This document shows, piece after piece, positions 43,028-53,500 of a stretch of DNA of 64,000 nt. Position numbers and translations under genes: made by a program. Positions within the stretch are counted from its first letter, which is position 1. The number at the start of each line of letters is the position of its first letter. The DNA comes from Dendrophyllia cribrosa (Eukaryota > Cnidaria > Anthozoa > Scleractinia > Dendrophylliidae). Below the pieces are notes generated by a model, which worked only from the letters and a program-made list of their open reading frames with translations, made no database searches and was not told where the DNA came from. The stretch is taken from assembly GCA_024195265.1 (NCBI GenBank), contig JAJLRJ010000005.1, positions 15,129,473-15,193,472 on the forward strand, written 5' to 3'.

Positions 43028-43346
43028 ATTTAAGGGTGCACTCTGAAGTTGTTTGTTTGGTGGTGTGCCTCTGGGACTCGGAAACCTTTTCCTATACCAG
43101 ACCACGTTCAGCTTCATTTTGCAGCCCTATTCTAAACAAGACACCAAAACTCCCTACCCTATTCCAGATTCGCAGTTTTTCGGTAACTCTATCTTCATAC
43201 CACTGATCAGTTTCCTGGCAAATGATACCCTATTCCAGGCCAAAACTCTCTCATTTCTATACCCTATCCCAGACTTAACTGCTTGAAAACCATATACACT
43301 CACTTCACTGACAGCGGCACATACCAATATAATAGCTTATATATAA

Positions 43347-43548
43347 AGGCACGGCCAAACGAACGCAACATTTCCACGCAACATCTTGCAACATTGTAGC
43401 GCGTAACTTGTTAACACGCGTTTGGCCACCATGTTGCAACATGTTGGATGGTGTTGGATCAAATTTGACCATTTTCAAACTTGATCCAACACCATCCAAC
43501 ATGTTACAACATGTTGCGCGCGTTTGGCCAGCTCCTTCACGACACGAT
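43347..43548. mobile_element. Truncated AGGC MITE at the duplication edge
   Basis: Same element as 39084-39339, but it stops after CAGCTCCTTCACGACACGAT, so about 55 bp of the right arm is missing. The sequence then changes to unrelated AATAAAAATATGAATGTGAA. Confidence 0.75.
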
Positions 43549-44200
43549 CGATGAATAAAAATATGAATGTGAATATGAATATAAATGTGCAAAGGAAAAA
43601 GGAAAAACACGTTACAGGAACGGCAATAATAATTACAATAATGACATTGTATTACTGAAACTAAGTACAATCTAAAAGTATAGTACATGACATACACAAC
43701 ATTTAAATGAAGGCTGTTGCATGTTTGTTGGTTCAAGATTGACTTAAATACTTGCATTAGTATAGGCTATCACTGCAATTATTTATGTAACACTCCACAT
43801 GAGAACTACAGTAAACTTCATTGTTCTGCGGCATTGGCTCTTTCTCACATAGAATGCCTTTGATTTCAAGAATAGGAGAGGAGCTAATGGTTTATAATTA
43901 TATTTAAGTATAAAAATAAAGAATATCCATTTGCGTCAGATAAATTTTAGGAAATGTTCGTGCTTAAGCAATCAAAATAACAGAAGACAATAGCTAATAA
44001 TTTTGCTTCTTCGACGAAGTTCCTCAAATACAATTTCTTTAAAAATTTGCATGTTTTGCGATTGGGTCTTAAATTACATGAAACCTTTAAAAATCAAACA
44101 AAATGCACCTTGAAACCTAACTTTTTAGCGGTCTTTGAGTCTAGGCCAATGAGATCACTAGTTGTAACAATGAAAAAGTTGACATTCCATCGTGCATTGC
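43549..44200. other. Intergenic, no gene recognised
   Basis: A short purine-rich ATGAATGTGAATATGAATAT stretch at about 43550-43585, otherwise unremarkable. The long minus-strand frame over 43305-43757 crosses repeat sequence and has no domain. Confidence 0.4.
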
Positions 44201-44204
44201 CTTG

Positions 44205-44960
44205 CACTGTTTGTGCACCGTCTGCGCACCGTTTTTTTCACTGTTGTGTACCATTTTCGCACCACCTGCACACCGTTTGTACACCATTTGTTCTCCGTTT
44301 ATGCACCGTTTGCGCACTGTTTGCGCACCGTTTGCGCACCATTTGCGTACTGTTTGTGCACCGTTTGCGCACCGTTTGCGCACTGTTTGTGCACCGTCTG
44401 CGCACCGTTTTTTCACTGTTGTGTACCATTTGCGCACCACCAGCACGCCGTTTGTATACCATTTGTTCTCCGTTTGTGCACCGTTTGCGCACCGCTTGCG
44501 CACTGTTTGCACACCGTTTGCGGAACGTTTGCGCACTGTTTGTGCACCGTTTGTGCACCGTCTTTCCACTGTTGTGTACCATTTGCGCGCCACTTGCACA
44601 CTTTTTGTACACAATTTGTGCAGTGTTTGCACACCTTTTGCGCAATGTTTGCGCACCGTTTGCGTACTGTTTGCCCACCGTTTGTGCACAGCTAACGCAC
44701 CATTTGTGCACCGTTTGTCCACCGTTGTGTATCATTTGTGCACCGTTTGTACATCGTTTGTGTACCGTCGTGCAACGTTTGCGTACTGTTTGTCCTCTGT
44801 TCGCGCAACGCCTTTTTCAATTTGCGCTATTTGTGTACCTTTTTTCACCATTTTAGTATCGTCTGAGTACTGTTTGTGACCCTTTTTGCTTTTTGCACCG
44901 TATGTGCATGGTTTGTGCAGTGTTTGTGCAGTGTTTGTGCAGTGTTTGTGAACCGTTTGC
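44205..44960. repeat. 11-bp minisatellite with higher-order structure
   Basis: Unit GCGCACCGTTT (variants GTGCACCGTTT, GCGTACTGTTT), 11 bp, about 60-70 copies. CTGTTGTGTACCATTT-like markers at 44241, 44416, 44569 and 44723 give higher-order blocks of about 175, 153 and 154 bp. Long frames are open on both strands (up to 269 codons) because 11 is not a multiple of 3 and the unit rarely makes a stop. They translate as repeats of TVCAPFAHRLR and are not treated as genes. Confidence 0.93.
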
Positions 44961-45254
44961 GCACTATTTGTCCATCAGTGATCTCTGTTTTGCTCTAGTT
45001 GTGTATTTATGTGCACGTTTGGGCACAAAGGGACTATTTTGCAGCACGTAGTGCGGCATGTGCTTATTAAGCTTTTGTGTTTTCACTAAAAATTAAACCT
45101 CACTTCCAAGTTTCCCAGCAAATCGCTTTATTGATTATACGGGCCATTTTCAGTACCGTTACTTTACATAGTCCTTGTCATTTATTTCAAGACAGAAACA
45201 TAACGTCGTTTTATTTAGATTGGAGTCTTGCAAACAATTAATTAATGGCGATAT

Positions 45255-45258
<4 letters not shown>

Positions 45259-45317
<59 letters not shown>
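45259..45317. repeat. (AT)n microsatellite, about 59 bp
   Basis: Uninterrupted AT dinucleotides after ATACAC. Likely length-polymorphic. Confidence 0.9.
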
Positions 45318-45322
<5 letters not shown>

Positions 45323-47992
45323 AATTAATGTTATAAACTTTAGACTAAGATTCATACGTATTTGTTTTACGTATATATATATTTCCGTATGTTTTACGTA
45401 TATATTGCCTGTAACCCGGAAAAAAAACATACATCATTCTTTATATTTACAGACTTGTTTTCCTTCAGTTTTAGAGGAACAGTTAGAATTTTATTAATTT
45501 AGTCAGTAAATCACTCAGGAATTATATATAATACAGTATACCTTTTTTAACATCAGACATACCGATCTGTTTGGATCAAGGTTGGTGCGACTACCACGAA
45601 ATTTTTCATTTTAGTTTTGTCGCCTTTTCTGACTAAAGAGAATATTTTTTAAAGTAAATAAAAACTATTTTACGCAAACAAAAAGCTAAGTTAGCTATTT
45701 TGTCCACGCTTGCATTACGCAGACTAGAATACAAGGTAAACGCTTTGTTTGCGGTCTTTATCTTGTTTTATAATAAGTGGTATTTTTTTCTCTTTAATTG
45801 AACGTGCTAATCATTATGCCCTTAGAACTCTACCGAATCCAGGTAATATCCTAGGTCATGAATACTGTCTTGCTTTGGCCTCCATGGAAATGCTTGACAA
45901 AGACGTTTTGAACAATCACTTGTTGCATTTTTTAAAAGTTTCAGGATGTGAGACCCTACTCACATTTCAAATTTCTTTACACCCCGGTCTACATCATATA
46001 ACATACGAAAGCAGAGGTGTCAATGTTATATAACCTTCATACAACAGTCTTCACGTGCACAATTATATTTTATATAATTTTTGATATATGAAACAAGCTA
46101 TCTGCTGCTGCCAAATCGGCCTCCACTTATATTAAACAATTTCGTTCGCACATGAGGGCCCGGTTGCATAAAGCACTTTACGATTAAGTGGGATTTTCTG
46201 CAACCGTTTCCTGCGTTCCAAATTATTTTCTCGCGCCCCCTTTGTGATTTCTATACTCGTTAATGCGCTTTTGGTAGAGTTATCCACTATAACGCGCGAG
46301 TGCCTCTAAGACCAGAATTGTTTTTAATCTAAGTGATATTTTTTCCTCATCGATCGTTATCGTAGTCATTGCAATTTAGCTTTTTAAGATTTAGAAATAT
46401 ATCTAAATTTTTCCTCTTTTAAATTTGTATTAGTATCTTGTTTTTTTTGTAATACGTTTTATGGTAGAGCGTTTTAAACATGAACCTCGAAGACTGGGTA
46501 ACTACTTCCAATCTCATCGACAGTAAATAAATTATTCTAACCTCTTAATTCTATCATCAGCAATTTAATTGTTACTTTTTATATATGTGTCCTTTTTCGT
46601 GTAGAATAAATCTGCCGAGTTACGAAAGTCCTCAAGTCGAAATCTTTCTTTCAAATTTATGTTCCAAAGTTTTGAACTGTCTTCAAAAGCAAACGTATTT
46701 CTTGATTAGAAAAAGCGAAATATATTCGCCATATACTGTAAATAGCCTCCACAGCAGCTGCCAGTTTATTCGTTGGGCGAAATTTCGAGGACGTATGTGC
46801 GAGGGGAACGCGCATTGCCCTCGCGCGCGTTCTCGCTCAGGTAAAGTTGTCATCTTCCAAAACAAACATCGACTCATTTTAAACCCAATTCTGTTCTCTT
46901 TCACTGCGTTCAGCCGAATAGAATACATGTCTATGACATGCTAAATGAATACCATTCGGTATATGGAGAGGCCGACCAGCCATACAAGCTTTATTTGATT
47001 TCATGCGAATCAAAACAATTTTCATTTTACAGTGAGTATCATTAACACTGTATAAAACAAAAAAGTAGTAAATATAATAACCAAAGCGACTACACGCCGG
47101 ACGCGAAAAACCGGACGATGCCCGAAAACATGTTCTCCAAACCAAGCGCGTGTTAGTCAAATAACTTCCCTGGAGGTTAAGGAAGAGCTTCATAAAGGTA
47201 TTTTTGTTGATTGATTGACTGATTGAATAGTAGCGAGCGGTGGGCGGGTGGGAAGTGAGCCTGTAAACTGGTGGCATCAATGAGTGAACCTCGTGGAAAC
47301 GAGCAATATAACTAGCTCGAATTCCCAAAGATGAATTGCGAATAACATTGCCATGACGCAATGTCAAGAAATACGAATTTCCCGCGTTTAGCGACAGGTG
47401 GCGTTTTCAGTGACGTCATGCCACTGCAGACGCTGCTGCTGCAATTTGTGATAATCTTGATTGGCATAAATTAATATTTTGCCGGCACGGTACAGAGAAC
47501 CGGGTACCAGTATAGTGTGCGGTGGCTCACGGTTCGCGTGTTTGAAGCCTCGCCGCGTCGATCAATTCTTTACCCAACAAGTTAATTTTGTTTTGTCAAG
47601 TTAAGTCGCGCCTTAGTTGTTTATTGTATTACCTTAAGACTTATTATCGGCAGGTTTAGGCGCATTTTTAGTCATTTAATTTTCTTAGTTACGACAACTT
47701 AAAACCCTAAAGGTAGCACCACTGCATAGGACGGGGTACACGGTCCCCATTTATTCTTAATAGTTGATTTCGGGGTTTATGTCCAGCTCTGGTGCGTTTA
47801 GATTTATTTTAATATTGTAGTGATTTGCTAATCAATAAAATCATGTAACGTGGGCCTGGCTGACCAGCCCACCATGTCTCTTAGCCTTGTGTGTTGGTTC
47901 CTCGGTTGTGTAGTGGAGTGAACTTTGGACAATGTTTTGAGGCCAGTTGTTCCAATGTATGATTAATGGTGTCTTTGACTTGGTGCTGTACT
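45318..47992. other. Intergenic and 3' flank of GPCR C, no gene recognised
   Basis: Short frames at 45749-46033, 46585-46944 and 46879-47367 show no domain. AATAAA on the minus strand (plus-strand TTTATT at about 47750) is a possible polyadenylation signal for GPCR C, about 240 bp past its stop. A perfect TGACGTCA lies at 47411. Confidence 0.4.
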
Positions 47993-49198
47993 CTAAATAT
48001 CAGTTTCTTTGTCGTCGAGTTTTTTGCAAACGGTTTCTGGTGAGGTATCACACAATGTTTTCAATTCCTTTTCTTCGCTATTTGACTGCCGAGATACGGA
48101 ATGCGCAATACTGGAGATAAAATTCAACTTTTTGCGGCAGAATTTGTGGCACAGAAAACAGTTTTTCCGAAACTCAGTGCTCATTGCAAAGAGAATAAAT
48201 GGATTTAAGACGTGTTTTAAATAGTAGAGAATAATTGTAGCCATGGCAGCGATGGAGAAACTTTCACGGTTTTCCTCTTTGTAGTTTTTAGTTGTGAATT
48301 CGTACACAAGCATAAAAATTCCGCGCGGAATTAAACACACATTGAACACAACAACAAGAATAATCAGCATCCTCACCAAACGCGCTTTTTTTCGGATTTG
48401 ATTCCTCCGCTGCTCGACGGTTCCGCTTCGTGAAATTGTTTGCGTCGACTTGTCTTCCTTCTTTATCGTCACCACAATCTTGTTATAGGTCGCAGTTTGA
48501 ATAACCAGGGGCAAAAACGTAAAAATCGTGACAAGGTACACTTCAAAGACTCGACGGAATGTGATAGACGGCCATAGAGCTTTACAATATTTAACGCCTT
48601 TGTTTTCTACCTGCCTCAAAACTAATGCCAGCGGTAAGCCAATTAACACGTAGCATGCGCAGCAGATTAATGCTGTGGCTATCTTGGCTTTTCGAAGAGA
48701 AAGTTTGGGCTTGAATGGTGTTACAATTCCCCGGTGTCTTTCGAACGCTATCAACGTGTGAATCACGACTGAAACACAAACAATCACGTCTTGTATTGGC
48801 CCAACAAACTGACATAAGAATCCACCCAGAGGCCAGCCGTTGAAAAGATCAGCCATTCGTAGCGGTGACAGGATGATAGCGACCAACAAATCGGCGATGG
48901 CAATGTTCATGAGGAAAAAATTACACGGCGTCCACATACTCGGCTTTCCACGAATTGTAGCAATAACCATGGCATTACCAATCAACCCTGCTATTATAAC
49001 AAACGCTAGTAAACTGGCATAAATCGCTTGAGAGATGGTTTGGAGGCTGGATGCGGGTAAATTTGGCGATGATCCGGTGGCGTTTGTTGTTGGAAAGAAC
49101 ACGGTGACGTTTGTTATTGGCGGGAACATTGTAGCATTTGCCATTGGCGGGAAAAAAGAATTTTCTGAAATGAGCGGATATCCGGTGTCGTTTGCCAT
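47993..49198 (-). CDS. Class A GPCR, peptide-receptor-like, third paralogue
   Basis: Intronless, 401 aa, same family as the two receptors at 37.8 and 42.0 kb (shared MNIA-ADLLVA, GWPLG-FLCQ, QDVIVCVSVV, IGLP-ALVL, YYLKHV-NPF). Key points: N-terminus of about 52 residues with four sequons (N3, N21, N30, N39) in a repeated MANAT-FPP pattern; TM1 Asn75; TM2 Asp103; Cys129/Cys205 disulfide; ERH 153-155, with His replacing the DRY tyrosine; TM5 Pro230; TM6 F285-x-x-C-x-x-P291; TM7 NPFIL 332-336; longer basic loop 3 (about 245-272) and a tail of about 60 residues with scattered Cys and Ser. An in-frame TAG just upstream makes the ATG at 49198 the first available. Opposite strand to the other two. 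Ligand unknown. Confidence 0.93.
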   Translation of the reverse strand: MANDTGYPLISENSFFPPMANATMFPPITNVTVFFPTTNATGSSPNLPASSLQTISQAIYASLLAFVIIAGLIGNAMVIATIRGKPSMWTPCNFFLMNIAIADLLVAIILSPLRMADLFNGWPLGGFLCQFVGPIQDVIVCVSVVIHTLIAFERHRGIVTPFKPKLSLRKAKIATALICCACYVLIGLPLALVLRQVENKGVKYCKALWPSITFRRVFEVYLVTIFTFLPLVIQTATYNKIVVTIKKEDKSTQTISRSGTVEQRRNQIRKKARLVRMLIILVVVFNVCLIPRGIFMLVYEFTTKNYKEENRESFSIAAMATIILYYLKHVLNPFILFAMSTEFRKNCFLCHKFCRKKLNFISSIAHSVSRQSNSEEKELKTLCDTSPETVCKKLDDKETDI

Positions 49199-49270
49199 TG
49201 GCGGGAATATAGTAGCGTTTGTACACTGGCGAAACGTTTGCTATATTGGCGGGAATTCGACGGATTTCTT
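49040..49270 (-). repeat. Degenerate 30-40 bp repeat coding the GPCR N-terminus and crossing its start
   Basis: TTCCCGCCAATGGCAAAYG-like units (near 49207, 49150, 49124, 49095) run from the 5' flank into the first about 45 codons; each coding unit gives an N-A-T or N-V-T sequon followed by FPP. The unit just upstream has the same pattern but lies after an in-frame stop. Confidence 0.6.
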
Positions 49271-49514
49271 TTGGCGGGAAAACGGTGTCTTACATTCTGC
49301 CGCTTGTTGGTTGTCGCCAAATAACGAAGCTCGCTAAAGTACTGATTACCTGCAAACAACGAAAAACCCGTTCCAAAATAAGTAGAGGTTTCTCAAAGCA
49401 AATCATCAGTTTTTGTTCTTATTTTTTATATACATTTTTGTTTTCCTTATCTCTTTCTTGCCCTTTTGCTATTAGCAATATATATGTTAATTAAACCTTT
49501 CTGTAGCTCCTCCC

Positions 49515-49607
49515 TAGTCTCCCACGCAGGCGTTATTTGTCTCGTCACGCAACGCTCCTCCCCAGAGCGTTGCGTGACGAGACAAATAACGGCTGCGTGG
49601 GAGACTA
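49515..49607. repeat. 93-bp near-perfect palindrome
   Basis: TAGTCTCCCACGCAGGCGTT and AACGGCTGCGTGGGAGACTA invert; TTTGTCTCGTCACGCAACGC and its complement close onto a loop of about 7 bases (CTCCCCA). MITE-like. Confidence 0.85.
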
Positions 49608-50546
49608 TAGTTGAACCTCCCGTAAGCGACCACCCAAAATGTCAAGCATAGGTGGTCGCTTACGGGAGGTGGTCGCTTACGTGAGTTCATACCATATTGG
49701 GTCAAAATTTTGCCTCATTAGCATATGGTAACTGCAGAGACTTACCCCATGCGCCAATGCCCATCTAAACCCATATAATAACTTTTAGTAGCCACAAAAA
49801 TATTTAACGGCTTTCCAAAATACTTATTCAGAGTTTCATGGTTCGCTTCTAATAAACTACCTAATACGGCGAACGGAACAAGTCTCACGATAGTTACAAA
49901 TTGAATCTTTAATGTTCTCTAAACGTTAAGGGGAACTGAACATGAACTAATAAGGATTGGATTGCAAGCTTTAAATTTGACAGCACTTTTATATAACTGG
50001 TGATTTACATGTTAACAAGCGTATTAAAAATCACTAGTCCTGGACATCAGAAGAGTCCTTACTTTTTGTGTTGGTTGGTCGTACGATCGCGCGAGGAAAA
50101 TCAGGAAAAGCAGGAAATCAGGAAATCAGTTCTAATTTTCTGTAATTATAAGACATTTAAGGTCGTCCCTTTTAAGATTGATAGAGTACAGTATATGTAC
50201 ATTTTGTTTTAATGTTTTATTCATGTGAAAAGTCAATTTAAAAAAATGGTACTTCTGATTGAGAAATTTCCGTCTCTTATACTACCCAGGAATGCGATGT
50301 TACAACACATCATTATCCAATTTTCGCTCTATTATCTGTCAAGTGGTCGCTTACGGGAGGTTAAAAACAAAAGAAAATTTCAAACTTTTAGCTCTAAAAG
50401 TGGTCGCGGTCGCTTACGAGAGGTGGTCGCTTACAAGAGGTTCCAAATATAATGATTTGACTTGGAAACTTTTGGTATTTTGAAAAACTGGTCGCTGAGG
50501 AGAGGTGGTCGCTTACGAGAGGTGGTCGCAACCGGAGGTTCGACTG
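49608..50546. mobile_element. TA-flanked 939-bp nonautonomous element, pogo/Tigger-like ends
   Basis: Left TAGTTGAACCTCCCGTAAGC, right (reversed) CAGTCGAACCTCCGGTTGCG; TA at 49606-49607 and 50547-50548. Multiple GGTGGTCGCTTACG words in both orientations inside both ends. No transposase frame. Confidence 0.7.
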
Positions 50547-50548
50547 TA

Positions 50549-53500
50549 GCTCCTCCCCACCCAACAAAAAAGTGGGGAGCAAAATTCATTTTTTCCCCTC
50601 TGATTTCTAAACTTTGACTCCTAAATAAAAGGTGCGAACACACTGAGCGCGAAAACACAATCTTAAATAACAATAAGAAAAAATTAAAACGACTTAAAAG
50701 AAAAGAAAGAAAGTTATGTTTTTTTTTTAATGAATAGTATTGTACTTGAGAGCGAAGATGTCTTTGCAACTGCATAATCGGATTAATTAACTTCACACAA
50801 AATTCACATTCACGGCAACAAACCAGGTTGAGAATGGCCGGATCTGGGCTTCTATGATCAGTACTAACACTTATAATAAATTGAAACAAAGCTGAACGTC
50901 AAACTGATCCTGACGGCAAAAACAGAGAGACAGGACCAAATAAAAGTAAAATATAAAAGGGAGCTAAAACTAAAAAGCAATTAACATCAGAAATGCCGTG
51001 AAATGGATGATAAACGTGTTGGCGCTTCCTGCCTCAGGCTTTATATGATCGCTTGATAACAGAAACGCCGTGATCAAGGATTTAGACACATTCAATAAAG
51101 CTTGCACAGCTTTTCTTGTGATACTGTTACTTAAATTCATTATATTAGCAGCGCACTCAAAAGCTCTTGTGGTAAGATAACAACAGACGGCAGCGTACAA
51201 TCGAGTACAAAGACGGCCGCGGAGACGGCAGCGTACAAAGACGGCCGCGTCTGAATTTTAAAACTTCGATTCATGCCAATTGAATAATAGATATTAAATA
51301 ACTGAATAACGTACCGATCGCAGCCGTCTTTTTATGAATACTGCATGTATTTTTCAAATTTCTAAGAATAAATCCGTTTGATTGAAAAAAACATATCAAC
51401 AAAACAATGTTTCTAACAGTGAATTAAACTGATTACCTTAAAAGAGAGTGCAATGATGCATAATCAGGAACAATCAGAGGACCGACAAAAACTGCGATTT
51501 TTCCTTTGTATTGACAAATTCCAACAATTTTACGTTTCGCTTGGTTATTTTTCTTTGAAGTACATACAGAAAGGAGATATTGATAATACGCTGGATCAAC
51601 CAGACTAGCAAGTGATCCAGTCGCGTGTGATGTAGACCAAATAATCAACAAAGCGGATATGAAATCGTTTAGTCAATTATATTTGTTTTAGAAATAAAGA
51701 CCAAATGTGACAATAAACTAAACATATCAACAGCTGGGCGCTTAATTTATCGCCCACTGATAAAGCAGCTGAATTAGCATGGTGTGTAAAGTATTTCTTT
51801 GCAGAATTGTCCATTGGCGTAATTCTCTTTTTTTCCCCAAGAAAACATCTTATCTCATTGAGTATGGCAATAAGCTACTTAGGTAATTTAGAATTAAAAT
51901 ACTTGTGAACTCTTCCTGTTTGCATTTTTGTTAGAAAAATTCTTATTTTGACCTTGGGCTATAACACGCCTTGCATAGACTAATTAAATAACTTCTGTCT
52001 GACCGCTACTGAATGTGTGTACGTCACTATCTTAACAATCATTATGGTGAATATTGCAAGAAAACACATAACTTGTCATTGTTGTTACTGGGACAGTGAA
52101 CGAAATGTGTCCTCAGAAAAAAACGACAAGAAACTTTGCATTTTAAAACTGAGGAAAAAATTAAAAACAGTGGAAAGCTTTAATCAGTATTTCAGTTTTT
52201 TGTTATTTTTGTTTTCAAAATTATTTTTTCAGTTATTTAACGATGAAGTGTCAGGTGCCAAAGAGCGGATAGCTTCATCCAACGGATAAATCGATATCTT
52301 TTGGATAATATGCCATAGACAAGTTCAGTCATCTTACCGCTCATAGCATAGTCATAATATGACTATTTCTTAATTTTGAGACAAACCTTCTTGTTCAAAT
52401 TTATTTATTAACACTGAATATCTAATTTCTCGTGAAAAGTGGTTATAATTTCTCACCGCAATATCATCGCTTTGTCAACGGCTGCGAAAAAGCGATAAGA
52501 ACTCGGCCGCTACGATGACAAAATAATATCTTCTCGTCCTTTTCAGTTTTACTATTAAATTCACAATGCTCAGGACCAAAAAAGCTATTTATGTCTCAAG
52601 AATACTTAAGTAAGTTGTTTTTATGATCACGGCAAGGAGCTTGCTTTAAACCGGCATGCTTTATTATCTCAAATTACGAAAAAAATATCGCCAAAAGTGA
52701 TGAACGCAAAGAAATATGAGCTAAAAATACAAAATAACGACTAAAAAAACTCGAAATTCCACCAAATGGAAACTATAATTTCTTGACCGCCTGTCACGAA
52801 ATCAAAATTGATGAACTGTAATCCACTTCCTTCCTTGTAATCCATGTCAGTAATCGGTACTTTTTCACCATAGTACTGCTTCTGTTTTGCTCTATAGAAT
52901 CCTTTTCCAATTTGGTGATATATTTGGTGGGATTTGGCGATATAACGTGGAAATTAAGTAAACACAATGTGTCCCTTTGAACTATAAAAATCTCAAATTT
53001 CGTTTTGCAGCATTGAAAAACAAATCGCGCGTACAAAGGAAATGTGCTGTATAGCGTCTATTTCAATTGTCAGACCCAAATGGGCAGTGGCACTTAGACT
53101 TTATTCAAAGGTAAAAAGTTAGGACCACATTTGCATAACAAATGGTTTTTCTCAAGAAGCGAAGGGTTAAAGTATATATTTTTACTTTTGTACTAGAAAG
53201 AATGCATCAAATCGGTAAATTGATGGTTTTTTAGCTAGAAATGTTTGGGGAGTGTCATTTGGGCGATAATGAACAAAGCAGTTAGAAAAAAGGGGTTAGA
53301 AACGATAAACATTAAGCTTTAGAATGTGCCAAATTATATTTCATAAACTACCACTATTGTATCTCTGTTGAATAAAACATCTTGTCTGAAAAACGAACAC
53401 ACGAAAATATTTTCCACTTCATTAATATCATTCATCTTTACCATGCGTTTATACTTCATGATTCAATGTTTACCCGATAAGACAAGACTCATTAAGTGTA

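Larger units (their letters stand above)
39530..43550 (+). repeat. Segmental duplication copy B (GPCR unit)
   Basis: Second copy of 34280-39290, same orientation. The similarity ends at about 43548, inside the AGGC MITE. Copy B has insertions at about 39680-39860 (with a hammerhead-like motif) and unrelated sequence at about 40310-41190. An (AT)n run at 41743-41762 replaces a shorter TATATA in copy A. Confidence 0.9.

Noticed and set aside
43305..43757. 150-codon minus-strand frame
   Set aside because: Spans MITE and low-complexity sequence; His/Ile-rich segment is a translated ATGAATATG-type repeat.
44047..44879. Long open frames (up to 269 codons) on both strands
   Set aside because: They are the translation of an 11-bp minisatellite in rotating frames; no domain, no splice or start context, and opposite-strand frames are equally long.
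47470..47990. Possible solo LTR with AATAAA and GC-rich tail
   Set aside because: No matching second copy, no TG...CA ends or target duplication could be identified by eye.
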